64,000 nt of DNA, from NCBI GenBank assembly GCA_913778905.1, contig CAJYYA010000001.1:1-64000 (forward strand). The letters run 5' to 3'. Positions 42,574 through 51,044 of this stretch are shown here, one piece after another. Source of the stretch: an uncultured Naasia sp. (GTDB taxonomy: Bacteria; Actinomycetota; Actinomycetes; Actinomycetales; Microbacteriaceae). Under the pieces are notes generated by a model that did no database searches, was not told where the DNA came from, and was given only the letters and a program-made list of their open reading frames with translations. Both the position numbers and the translations under genes were made by a program. Positions within the stretch are counted from its first letter, which is position 1, and every line of letters begins with the position of its first letter.

Positions 42574-44664
42574 GTGCCTCCCCGTCTGAGCGCCCGACGC
42601 ATCCTGCCCTACCTGGCGTTCTTCGCGGCCCTGTTGGGGGTGGCCACGTTCGGCGGGGCGGCATCCCTGGCATGGGCCGAACCGCCGGTCGACTTCGGCA
42701 GCGGGGACATCGTCGACACGGTCGGAGCCCTCGGCACCGACGCCTCGCAGGTGCAGGGCGCCATCGACTCGCTGCGCCAGGAGACCGGCACCACGCTCGT
42801 GGTCGCGTTCATCGACACCCCGACGTCTCCGTCCGATCTCGAGCAGTGGAGCGACCGCGTCGCGTCTGCCAACGGGTTGGGGCAAGATAACGCTCTGCTC
42901 GTGGTCGCCGTCGACGACAGCCAGTACTGGTTCTCGGTATCGAGCGACTCCGCGATCACGGAATCGCAACGGCAGAGCGTCGCTCGTGACGACATCGTCC
43001 CATCACTCGGCGAGGGCGACTGGGCCGCGGCGGCGATCGGAGCGGCTCGGGGGCTGGCCGAGGCCCAGGGCTCGTCCCTCGGCGGGGCGGCCGGCACGGC
43101 CGGCTCATCGAATCCCTCCGGCTCCTCCGGTTTCAACTTCCTGCCGACGTTCCTCATCCTCGGTGGATTCGTCGTGGCCGTCGTCCTGGCCGGTCTCATC
43201 TTCGCTCGTCGGCGAGCCTCCAAGGACCGACGGGCGCGGGCGGAGAGCGAGAAGCAGCTGGACTTGCGCGCGGGATCCGCGCTGGTCGCTCTCGACAACG
43301 CCGTGACGACGAGCGAGCAGGAGCTCGGGTTCGCCATCGCGGAGTTCGGCGAGGGGCGGACCGGCTCCTTCCGCGCATCCCTCGATGCCGCCAAGGCCGA
43401 TCTGAGGGCGGCCTTCACCCTTCGGCAACAGCTCGACGATGCGACACCCGACTCCCCCGAACAGCGGACGGCCTGGCTTTCTCAGATCCTCGAGTTGTGT
43501 GCACGCGCGGATGCCGCGCTCGACGAACAGGCTGCCGCGTTCGAATCGCTCCGAGCGCTGGCTCGCAACGCACCGACCGCCCTGGCCTCAGCCGAGGCCG
43601 ACGCCGGCAGGGCCTCGGCACGCCTCGCGGCCAGCGAGAACGAGGTGCGCGCCCTCTCCGCGGTGTACTCCTCCGCGGCTCTCGCCGACGTACGGGACAA
43701 CACCGCTCAAGCACGGTCGCTGCTCGACTTCGCGACCCGCCAGCGGGCGGAGGCCGCGGCCTCGATCGCCGCCGACCGGGGCTCCGATGCCGCCGTGTCC
43801 GTCCGAGGCGCCCAGCAGGCATCGGGCCAGGCGCTCGCCTTGCTCGATGCCATCGACGGGACACGTGCACGGCTCTCAGACATCGCGTCCCGCCTGCCGA
43901 CAGCGATGCAGTCCATCGCCGACGATCTCGTCGACGCGCGAGGGCTCACCGGTACGCAACGGGGACTCATCGCCGGGGACCTCGACGCGGCGGTCGACGA
44001 CGGAGACGCGGCGGTGGCCCGGGCACGTGGCGCCGACGGCACCCGCGACCCCGCCGCAGCTCTCGCCGAACTCACGAGACGCGAAGCCGAGCTCGACCGG
44101 CTGCTCGCCCCCGTACGCGAAGTCGCGGAGCGCCGACGCCGAGCCGAGGCCGCTCTCGAACGGGCGATGGTGGGCGCGCTCAGTCAGGTCCGATCCGCGG
44201 AGGACTTCATCACCACACGGCGCGGATCCGTCGGGGACGCGGCGCGTGCCCGCCTCTCCGAGGCGCGCCGCCACCTGGAAGAGGCGCAAACGATCAGGGC
44301 CGCCGACCCGGAGGCCGCGCTCGCGGAGGCGAATCAGGCGACGTCCCTCGCCGTGAGCGCCGCGAACCTCGCGCGCAGCGACGCATCAGACGGGTGGCCG
44401 GGCGGATTCGGGACCGGTGGCTCGAGCAGCTCCTCGGGCGGTGGCGACATGGCGGGCGCGATCATCGGCGGCATCATCGGCGGGATGCTGAGCGGCGGCG
44501 GGCGCGGCGGCTACTCCGGTGGCCGCAGCTCGGGTGGCTTCGGCGGTTTCGGCGGCTCAGGCGGTTTCGGCGGCGGCCTCCGCGGCGGGGGCGGCGGGTT
44601 CCGAGGCGGAGGCGGCCGCGGCTTCGGAGGTGGCGGCCGCCGCGGCGGAGGCGGCCGCTTCTGA
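42574..44664 (+). CDS. TPM-domain membrane protein with long coiled coil and Gly-rich tail
   Basis: The protein has about 696 residues. A signal segment (10-35, ending AWAEPP) is followed by an extracytoplasmic TPM domain (about 38-165: DNALLVVAVDD, FSVSSDSAIT) and a helix at about 190-212. A cytoplasmic Ala/Arg/Glu-rich helical region covers 215-615, and a 55-residue tail is built of GFGG, RGGGG and SGG units. Other TPM proteins with shorter stalks carry GG/FG tails as well. The gene is 76 bases upstream of pspA on the same strand, suggesting a joint role in envelope stress or membrane maintenance. GTG 42574 is supported by its -10 box. Confidence 0.88.
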   Translation: MPPRLSARRILPYLAFFAALLGVATFGGAASLAWAEPPVDFGSGDIVDTVGALGTDASQVQGAIDSLRQETGTTLVVAFIDTPTSPSDLEQWSDRVASANGLGQDNALLVVAVDDSQYWFSVSSDSAITESQRQSVARDDIVPSLGEGDWAAAAIGAARGLAEAQGSSLGGAAGTAGSSNPSGSSGFNFLPTFLILGGFVVAVVLAGLIFARRRASKDRRARAESEKQLDLRAGSALVALDNAVTTSEQELGFAIAEFGEGRTGSFRASLDAAKADLRAAFTLRQQLDDATPDSPEQRTAWLSQILELCARADAALDEQAAAFESLRALARNAPTALASAEADAGRASARLAASENEVRALSAVYSSAALADVRDNTAQARSLLDFATRQRAEAAASIAADRGSDAAVSVRGAQQASGQALALLDAIDGTRARLSDIASRLPTAMQSIADDLVDARGLTGTQRGLIAGDLDAAVDDGDAAVARARGADGTRDPAAALAELTRREAELDRLLAPVREVAERRRRAEAALERAMVGALSQVRSAEDFITTRRGSVGDAARARLSEARRHLEEAQTIRAADPEAALAEANQATSLAVSAANLARSDASDGWPGGFGTGGSSSSSGGGDMAGAIIGGIIGGMLSGGGRGGYSGGRSSGGFGGFGGSGGFGGGLRGGGGGFRGGGGRGFGGGGRRGGGGRF

Positions 44665-44740
44665 CACCCGCCATGACCCACCGAGCCGACCATCCGTCCA
44701 CTCCCCGCACATTCCATCGACACGAGAAGAGAAGGAAGCA

Positions 44741-45454
44741 ATGACCAAGCAGTCGATCTTCGGGCGCATCGCCCAGCTCGCGAAAGCCAACATCAACGCG
44801 CTCATCGACCAGGCGGAGGACCCGCAGTTGATGCTCGACCAGCTCGTCCGGGACTACTCGAACAGCATCGCCGAGGCGGAGAGCGCGATCGCCCAGACCA
44901 TCGGCAACCTGCGCCTGCTCGAGGACGACCATCGCGAAGACGTTCAGAACGCCGAGGAGTGGGGCGGCAAGGCACTCGCGGCGAGCCGTAAAGCCGATGA
45001 GCTGCGCGGCGCCGGGAACACCGCCGACGCGGACAAGTTCGACGCCTTGGCGAAGGTCGCCATCGGGCGTCAGATGCAGTCCGAGCAGGAAGCGAAGGAC
45101 GCCGAGCCCACCATCGCCTCGCAGACCGAGGTCGTCGACAAGCTCAAGGCGGGTCTCGACAAGATGCGGGAGAAGCTGCGCGAGCTCACCTCCAAGCGCG
45201 ACCAGCTGGTGGCCCGCCAGAAGACGGCTGCCGCCCAGTCCCAGGTCCAGGACGCTCTGAAGAGCATCGACCTCATGGACCCGACGAGCGAGGTGAGCCG
45301 CTTCGAAGACAAGATCCGCCGCGAAGAGGCCAAGGTCCGCGGCCAGGAGGAGCTGGCGGCGTCAAGCCTCGATGCGCAGTTCGAGAGCCTCGAGGATGTC
45401 GGTCAGCAGACCGAGATCGAGGCCCGCCTGGCCGCCCTGAAATCCGGGAGCTGA
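44741..45454 (+). CDS. pspA: PspA/IM30 family membrane-stress protein
   Basis: The 237-residue all-helical protein of the ESCRT-III-like superfamily has an amphipathic start (KQSIFGRIAQLAKANINALI) that binds membranes and the DPQLMLDQLVRDY segment. The remainder is long coiled coil to about 232. It forms rods or rings that support damaged membranes. ATG 44741 has GAAGGAAG five bases upstream. It follows the TPM-domain gene. There is no pspB/C or ClgR gene nearby. Confidence 0.94.
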   Translation: MTKQSIFGRIAQLAKANINALIDQAEDPQLMLDQLVRDYSNSIAEAESAIAQTIGNLRLLEDDHREDVQNAEEWGGKALAASRKADELRGAGNTADADKFDALAKVAIGRQMQSEQEAKDAEPTIASQTEVVDKLKAGLDKMREKLRELTSKRDQLVARQKTAAAQSQVQDALKSIDLMDPTSEVSRFEDKIRREEAKVRGQEELAASSLDAQFESLEDVGQQTEIEARLAALKSGS

Positions 45455-45460
45455 CCGCCC

Positions 45461-45525
45461 GCCCTCTCCCTCAGCAGCCGTCCCGTCGCTCATCGGGCGG
45501 AATGAGTCGCCTGCTGAGGGAGGGC
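45461..45525. repeat. CTCAGCAG hairpin between pspA and ilvA (bidirectional terminator)
   Basis: Arms GCCCTCTCCCTCAGCAG and CTGCTGAGGGAGGGC pair over 15 bp with a two-base bulge. The interior contains smaller CCCG/CGGG arms. It lies between convergent genes. The CTCAGCAG/CTGCTGAG core is shared with the cluster at 17701-17780, so this is a dispersed element that may double as terminator. Confidence 0.7.
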
Positions 45526-45546
45526 ACCCGCCCCGGCGAGGACCGG

Positions 45547-46869
45547 TCAGGGCTCGACGGTGCGCGGGTCGTAGCCCTCGGCGCGAAGCTTCTCGATGAC
45601 CTGCTGAGCGTGCTCGTGGCCACGGGTCTCGACGCTGATCTCGATCTCGACCTCGCTGATCTGCAGCCCCCGGCCGTGGCGCGTGTGCAGCACCTCGACG
45701 ACGTTGGCGCCCGCATCGGCGATGAGCGTCGAGATGATGGAGAGCTGGCCGGGGCGGTCGGGCAGTCCGATCCGCAGACTGAGGTAGCGGTCGCCCGCCG
45801 ACAGACCCCGGCTGATGACGCGCTCCATCATGAGCGGGTCGATGTTGCCGCCCGACAGGATGATCACCGTGTTGCCGAGTCCCGAAGGCAGCTTGCCCGA
45901 CAGCACCGCCGCGACACCTACCGCTCCCGCCGGCTCGACCACGAGTTTGGCCCGCTCGAGCAGGACGACGAGCGCCTGAGCCGTCTCATCGTCTGACACG
46001 GTCACGACGTCGTCGACGGTGTCGCGGATGATGTCGAAGTTCAGCAGGCCTGGACGCGAGACGGCGATGCCGTCGGCGATGGTCGCACGTATCTCGACGT
46101 AGGTCGGCGTCCCGACCTTGAGCGAGGCGGGGTAGGCGGCGGCGTTCTCGGCCTGCACGCCGATGATCCGGACGTCGCGCCCGGCGAGGTGGGCCTTCTG
46201 CCGGATGGCGCTCGCGACGCCTGCGATCAGGCCGCCCCCGCCGATCGGCACGACGACGGTGTCCACCTCGGGCAGGCGCTCGATGATCTCCAGCCCGACC
46301 GTGCCCTGGCCGACGATCACGTCACCGTGGTCGAAGGGGGGGATGAGCACCGCACCGGTCTCCTCCGCGAACTCGGCTGCCGCGCGCAGCGGCACGTCGA
46401 CCGTGAGGCCCTCGAGACGGATCTCGGCGCCGTAGTTGCGGGTGGCCTGCAGCTTGGGCAGCGGCACACCGATGGGCATGAAGATGGTCGCCTTGATCCC
46501 CAGCTCACGAGCGGCGAAGGCGACGCCCTGCGCGTGGTTGCCGGCGGACGCGGCCACCACTCCGCGTGCCTTCTCCTCGTCCGTCAGTCGACTGAGACGG
46601 TTGTAGGCGCCGCGGATCTTGTAGGACCCCGTGCGCTGGAGGTTCTCGCACTTCAGCCAGACGGGAGAACCGAGGAGCTCGGCGAGGAAGCGGGAGCTTT
46701 CGAGCGGTGTGTTCTCGGCGACGATGGAGACCACTTCGCGAGCGGCTTCGAACTCCTGCAGGGTGGGCCCTGCGAAGGCGGCTCCCGTGACCGGCCGGTC
46801 GGCTGCGGCCGCTGCGGCGACCAGCACGGCGGCGTCGGGCGAGGCGGTTTCGGGTGCGGTGTCAGTCAT
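45547..46869 (-). CDS. ilvA: Threonine ammonia-lyase
   Basis: The 440-residue PLP enzyme converts threonine to 2-oxobutanoate for isoleucine synthesis. Lys84 in TGSYKIRGAYNR binds the cofactor, and GGGGLIAG is the phosphate loop. A single C-terminal ACT domain (about 360-440) suggests amino-acid feedback control. A 40-residue Ala-rich N-terminal extension precedes the fold. ATG 46869 overlaps the stop of the AI-2E gene by eight bases. ATG 46884 is a longer alternative. Neither has a clear Shine-Dalgarno, consistent with coupling. Confidence 0.93.
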   Translation of the reverse strand: MTDTAPETASPDAAVLVAAAAAADRPVTGAAFAGPTLQEFEAAREVVSIVAENTPLESSRFLAELLGSPVWLKCENLQRTGSYKIRGAYNRLSRLTDEEKARGVVAASAGNHAQGVAFAARELGIKATIFMPIGVPLPKLQATRNYGAEIRLEGLTVDVPLRAAAEFAEETGAVLIPPFDHGDVIVGQGTVGLEIIERLPEVDTVVVPIGGGGLIAGVASAIRQKAHLAGRDVRIIGVQAENAAAYPASLKVGTPTYVEIRATIADGIAVSRPGLLNFDIIRDTVDDVVTVSDDETAQALVVLLERAKLVVEPAGAVGVAAVLSGKLPSGLGNTVIILSGGNIDPLMMERVISRGLSAGDRYLSLRIGLPDRPGQLSIISTLIADAGANVVEVLHTRHGRGLQISEVEIEISVETRGHEHAQQVIEKLRAEGYDPRTVEP

Positions 46870-47998
46870 CTTCGGGTACGACATCCTCGAGAGTGGGTTT
46901 GGGGTTCGTCCGCCATCGCCCCTCGGCGATGTAGCGGACCATGACGTTGGCCGTTGCGATGGTCGGGACGGCGAAGAACGTTCCCGGGATACCCGCCAGG
47001 ATCGCGCCTGCTCCGACGCCGAGCACGACAGCCAGAGGGTGCACCTTGACCGCGGTGCCCATGATGAGCGGCTGAAGCACGTGACCCTCGATCTGCTGCA
47101 CGAGGAGGACGATCCCCAGCATGATGACGGCGGGCCACAGGCCGTTGTAGACGAGCGCGATGAACACCGCGAGCGTGCCGGTGACGACGGCCCCGAGCAC
47201 GGGGATGAAGGACCCCAGGAACACCAGGACGGCGATCGGGATGGCCAGCGGAACGCCGAGGATCAGCGCACCGAGGCCGATGCCCACCGCGTCGATGAAG
47301 GCCACGAGGATCTGCACGCGCACGAAGTTGCCGAGGGTGAGCCATCCAGCCCGGCCCGCACCGTCGACGGCCGGACGTGCGCGGCGCGGGAAGATCCGCA
47401 CGATCCAGTTCCAGATGCCCTTGCCGTCGATGAGGATGAAGAGGGTGCTGAACAGAACGAGCAGGACACCCGCACCGACGTGCGCGGCGACCGAAGCCCC
47501 TTCGAGCGCGCCCGACAGCACCGACGACGAGTTCTGCTGAAGCGAGCCCCACAGGCTGTTCACATAGGTGTTGAGCTGGTCCTGCGTGAGGTGCAGGGGT
47601 GAGTCGAGCAGGAACTGCCGGAACTGGTCGTAGGAGCGGATCGTCTGCATCCGCAGGTCGTCGAAGCCGCGGATGACCTGCGTGACGACGAGCCACACGA
47701 GGCCGACGATCGCGGCGATCGTCCCGAGCTCGGCGACCGCGACCGCCGCCCACTTCGGCCATCCGTGTCGGATGAGCAACTGCACCAGCGGAATGAGCAG
47801 GGCCGAGATGAGCACGGCGATGAGCAGGGGGATGACGATGACCCGCAGCTGCACGATGAGGAAGATGACGGCGCCGAGTGCGGCTGCCACGAGGAGCAGG
47901 CGCCATGACCACTCGCTCGCCACGCGGACGCCGCGGGGCACGAGGTCGCTGGAAGGGTCGACCGCGGTCGGTTCCTCGTCCCTGGCGCAATCCGTCAC
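46862..47998 (-). CDS. AI-2E family transporter
   Basis: The 378-residue protein has about eight helices arranged as in AI-2E/PerM/YdiK proteins. It shows paired helices at about 35-80, a soluble loop (about 115-180), and then helices with LGNFVRVQILVAFIDAVGIGLGALILG and the GSFIPVLGAVVTG motif. Substrates of this family are mostly uncertain (autoinducer-2, sodium/proton exchange, others). GTG 47998 is six bases downstream of a TAGAAT box. It heads a two-gene unit with ilvA. Confidence 0.92.
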   Translation of the reverse strand: MTDCARDEEPTAVDPSSDLVPRGVRVASEWSWRLLLVAAALGAVIFLIVQLRVIVIPLLIAVLISALLIPLVQLLIRHGWPKWAAVAVAELGTIAAIVGLVWLVVTQVIRGFDDLRMQTIRSYDQFRQFLLDSPLHLTQDQLNTYVNSLWGSLQQNSSSVLSGALEGASVAAHVGAGVLLVLFSTLFILIDGKGIWNWIVRIFPRRARPAVDGAGRAGWLTLGNFVRVQILVAFIDAVGIGLGALILGVPLAIPIAVLVFLGSFIPVLGAVVTGTLAVFIALVYNGLWPAVIMLGIVLLVQQIEGHVLQPLIMGTAVKVHPLAVVLGVGAGAILAGIPGTFFAVPTIATANVMVRYIAEGRWRTNPKPTLEDVVPEDD

Positions 47999-48004
47999 CG
48001 CGTC

Positions 48005-48010
48005 ATTCTA
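48005..48010 (-). promoter_or_regulatory. Leaderless-type -10 box of AI-2E/ilvA unit
   Basis: TAGAAT, close to consensus TATAAT, is six bases before GTG 47998. Confidence 0.6.
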
Positions 48011-48075
48011 GATCGCCGCTCGATGACCTGATCGACGCTCGCCCACCGCTCACGATCCATGTCGGCGGGCCTGAC

Positions 48076-48081
48076 TAGGGT
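48076..48081 (+). promoter_or_regulatory. Leaderless-type -10 box of YcaQ-family gene
   Basis: TAGGGT is eight bases before ATG 48090. Confidence 0.4.
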
Positions 48082-48089
48082 CGGTTCCC

Positions 48090-49310
48090 ATGGTCGACAC
48101 GATGAGCGCCGCGAGCGCCCGGCGGACGGGGCTGGCCGCTCAGGGTTTCGGTCGCGCTCGCCCAGGTGTCGTGAGCACCCGCACCCTCGCCTCCGCCATC
48201 GACCGCCTGGGCCTGATCCAGATCGACTCGGTGAACGTGTTCGAACGCAGCCACTACCTCCCCCTCTTCGCCCGCCTGGGTGCCTACGACCGCTCCTTGC
48301 TCGACCGGATGCTCTTCGCGCCACCCGGGCGCTACGTCGAGTACCTGGCGCACGTCGCCTGCTTCATCCGCACCGACGACTGGCCGCTCTTCCGCTGGCG
48401 GATGGACGAGTACCGCGCCAAGCACACCTCCGGCTCGGCGTGGGTTCAGAGCAACGGCCGCATGCTCGACTGGCTCCGCGACGCTCTAGCCGACGCCGGG
48501 CCGCTGGCGGCGAGCGAGATCGAGCACGAGGCGAACCGACGTCGAGGGCCCTGGTGGGGATGGAGCGACGTCAAGGAGGGACTCGAGTACCTCTTCTGGT
48601 GGGGTGAGGTCGTCTCCGCGGGCAGGACCCGGTTCGAGAGGCGTTACGCCCTGGCCCGGGACGCGCTTCCCGCGGAGGTGCTCGCGCGTGAGGTGAGTCG
48701 AGAGGACGCGTACCGTGAATTGCTCTCGCGCTCCGCGAGGGCGCACGGGGTGGGGACGGCGCGAGACTTCGCCGATTACTACCGCCTCAAGGGGCCCGTC
48801 GTCGCGCAGGCGCTGCACGACCTGCAGGATTCCGGGGAGCTCGTTCCCGTCCGGGTGCACGGCTGGCCGGACGCCGGCAGCGGACGCCCGGTTCCCGCCT
48901 GGCGGCACCGGGACGCCCGGGTGCCGCGCCGACTCGACGCGGAAGCCCTCCTCTCACCGTTCGATCCGGTCGTCTGGGAGCGAGCGCGCACCGAGCGGAT
49001 GTTCGGCTTCCACTACCGGATCGAGATCTACACCCCTCAGCCCAAGCGGGTCTTCGGCTACTACGTCCTGCCCGTTCTGATCGACGACGAATTGGTCGGC
49101 CGCGTCGATCTCAAGAGCGACCGGCAGGCCGGGACGCTCCGTGTCCGAGCCGCGTGGAGCGAGCACGGCGCCGCGGAGGCGCACGTGGATCGGATCGCGC
49201 ACCTCCTGCACGAGGCGGCGGCCTGGCAGGGGCTCGACGGCGTCGAGGTCGACGAGCGCGGAACCCTCGCTCCGCTGCTCAGGGCCGCGGTGCGGACCTC
49301 TCGCGTCTGA
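48090..49310 (+). CDS. YcaQ/AlkX-family DNA glycosylase (winged-helix, DUF1006)
   Basis: The 406-residue protein is a winged-helix DNA glycosylase of the AlkZ/YcaQ family, which unhooks DNA interstrand cross-links. Near residue 45 it has LIQIDSVN, that is, the catalytic Gln-x-Asp motif of the broad-specificity YcaQ (AlkX) branch rather than Gln-x-Gln of toxin self-resistance AlkZ. RRYALARDALP, the LSPFDPVVW loop and the C-terminal region DLKSDRQAGTLRV are also typical. No antibiotic cluster is nearby, so housekeeping repair is likely. Confidence 0.88.
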   Translation: MVDTMSAASARRTGLAAQGFGRARPGVVSTRTLASAIDRLGLIQIDSVNVFERSHYLPLFARLGAYDRSLLDRMLFAPPGRYVEYLAHVACFIRTDDWPLFRWRMDEYRAKHTSGSAWVQSNGRMLDWLRDALADAGPLAASEIEHEANRRRGPWWGWSDVKEGLEYLFWWGEVVSAGRTRFERRYALARDALPAEVLAREVSREDAYRELLSRSARAHGVGTARDFADYYRLKGPVVAQALHDLQDSGELVPVRVHGWPDAGSGRPVPAWRHRDARVPRRLDAEALLSPFDPVVWERARTERMFGFHYRIEIYTPQPKRVFGYYVLPVLIDDELVGRVDLKSDRQAGTLRVRAAWSEHGAAEAHVDRIAHLLHEAAAWQGLDGVEVDERGTLAPLLRAAVRTSRV

Positions 49311-49348
49311 GGCGCCCCGCAACCGGCGGGTCGAGAGTCAGCGTCGGA

Positions 49349-50239
49349 TCAGAACTCGCCGCCGATGCGGTGCAGGCGCTCGATGCGGTCCTGCAGCGGC
49401 GGGTGGGTGCTGAACATCCGGGCGATCACGCCGGGCTTCATCGGGTCGGCGATCCACAGGTGCGCCATGGAGGAGTTCTGACGCTGCATGGGCCTGCCGT
49501 ATGCGCCCAGCTTGGCCAGAGCGCTCGCCAGCGCCTCGGGGTGGCGGGTGGTCAGGGCGCCCGTCGCGTCGGCCAGGTACTCGCGCTGCCGCGAAACGGC
49601 CATCTGCACGAGCGATGCGACGAGAGGGGCGACGATCATGGCGGCCAGCCCGAAGACCAGGACGATGGGATTGCCGCCGTTGTTGTTGTTCCGGTTGCCA
49701 CCGAAGAAGGCCATGCGCGCCAGGACGTCGGCGAGGATGCCGACCGCCACGACGAGTCCGTAGACGATCATCGAGACGCGGATGTCGTAGTTGCGGACGT
49801 GGCCGAGCTCATGCGCCATGACGCCCTCGAGCTCGGCGTCGTCCATGATGTCGAGGAGACCCGTGGTCGCCGCGACCACGGCGTGCTGCGGGTCCCGTCC
49901 GGTGGCGAAGGCGTTGGGCGCGGGGTCGTCGATGATGTAGACCTCGGGCATCGGCGTCCCGGTCGTGATGGAGAGGTTCTCGACGATCCGATAGAGCCGC
50001 GGATGATCGGCCTTCTGGATCTGCTGCGCTCCCGACATCGACAGGGCCTGCCGGGTGGAGAGGAAGTACTGGAACGCGGCGTAGCCGATCGCGCCCAGCA
50101 CGACGAGGATGGCGATCGAGTAGTCGCCCGGTCGCCCGTAGGCCCACTGCGCCAGCAGACCGAGCCCACCGATGATCACGATGAAGAACGCGATGATCAG
50201 AACGGTGTTCCGCTTGTTCTTGGCTATCGCGCTGTACAT
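49349..50239 (-). CDS. htpX: HtpX-like M48 membrane metalloprotease
   Basis: The 296-residue protease has two N-terminal helices (about 12-32 and 40-60), the zinc motif HELGH (143-147) and two more helices (about 152-172 and 190-215). Glu at QREYLADA provides the third ligand. It degrades misfolded membrane proteins. ATG 50239 lies six bases after TAGACT, so it appears leaderless. It follows lemA, a frequent partner, on the same strand with its own promoter. Confidence 0.94.
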   Translation of the reverse strand: MYSAIAKNKRNTVLIIAFFIVIIGGLGLLAQWAYGRPGDYSIAILVVLGAIGYAAFQYFLSTRQALSMSGAQQIQKADHPRLYRIVENLSITTGTPMPEVYIIDDPAPNAFATGRDPQHAVVAATTGLLDIMDDAELEGVMAHELGHVRNYDIRVSMIVYGLVVAVGILADVLARMAFFGGNRNNNNGGNPIVLVFGLAAMIVAPLVASLVQMAVSRQREYLADATGALTTRHPEALASALAKLGAYGRPMQRQNSSMAHLWIADPMKPGVIARMFSTHPPLQDRIERLHRIGGEF

Positions 50240-50245
50240 GGCAGA

Positions 50246-50251
50246 AGTCTA
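50246..50251 (-). promoter_or_regulatory. Leaderless-type -10 box of htpX
   Basis: TAGACT is six bases before ATG 50239. Confidence 0.55.
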
Positions 50252-50330
50252 TTGAGCGTTGAATGGCACCCCGGCGGCTGATCGCCCGCCGCGGAATCCC
50301 GGCCCCACTCCCGAGGGATCGGACGCCGGA

Positions 50331-50897
50331 TCAGAACTGGACGCGAGGCGGCTCGGCGATCGCGGCGGGCTCGGAGACCTCGAAGAAGTCGCGCTCCGTG
50401 AAGCCCAGGCGCTTCGCGAACAGGTTGTTCGGGAACACCTTGATCTTGGTGTTCAGCTCGCGGACTCCACCGTTGTAGAAGCGGCGGGCCGCCTGGATCT
50501 TGTCCTCGGTGTCGACGAGTTCGCTCTGCAACTGCAGGAAGTTCTGGCTCGCCTGCAGCTGGGGGTAGGCCTCCGCAACGGCGAAGACGCTCTTGAGGGC
50601 GCTCTGCATGTGGTCTTCCGCCACCGACGCCTGAGCCGGGCTCGTCGCGGACAGCGTCTCGGCCCGAGCCGTCGTGACGGCCTCGAACACCCCTCGCTCG
50701 TGACTCGCGTACCCCTTGACCGACTCGATGAGGTTCGGGATGAGGTCGGCGCGACGCTTCAGCTGGATCGTGATGTCGCTCCACGCCTCGTCGACACGCA
50801 TGTTCAGCGTGACCAGCGAGTTGTAGGTCGCCCACAGATAGATGCCGACGATCACGACGAGAGCGACGACGATGAGGACCGGGATCAGGATCTCCAT
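50331..50897 (-). CDS. lemA: LemA family protein
   Basis: The 188-residue protein has one N-terminal membrane helix (4-24) and a helical body with the family motifs VDEAWSDITIQLKRRADLIPNL (about 36-57) and YPQLQASQNFLQLQSEL. Its function is unknown, with links to membrane-protein quality control. ATG 50897 has TACACT six bases upstream. It lies before htpX; in many genomes the two genes form an operon. Confidence 0.94.
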   Translation of the reverse strand: MEILIPVLIVVALVVIVGIYLWATYNSLVTLNMRVDEAWSDITIQLKRRADLIPNLIESVKGYASHERGVFEAVTTARAETLSATSPAQASVAEDHMQSALKSVFAVAEAYPQLQASQNFLQLQSELVDTEDKIQAARRFYNGGVRELNTKIKVFPNNLFAKRLGFTERDFFEVSEPAAIAEPPRVQF

Positions 50898-50903
50898 CCT
50901 ATG

Positions 50904-50909
50904 AGTGTA
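50904..50909 (-). promoter_or_regulatory. Leaderless-type -10 box of lemA
   Basis: TACACT is six bases before ATG 50897. Confidence 0.5.
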
Positions 50910-51044
50910 AGGGCCGGGCGCCTCGCCGAGCAGTCATCCCCCGCGTCTCTCAGCCCATATCCGGCCGCGGCCCGGCCGCCATCCGACGCCTTCCCCTCCC
51001 GGAAGTGTTGACATCGGGGCGCGTCACTGGATCAATGGAGTGAA

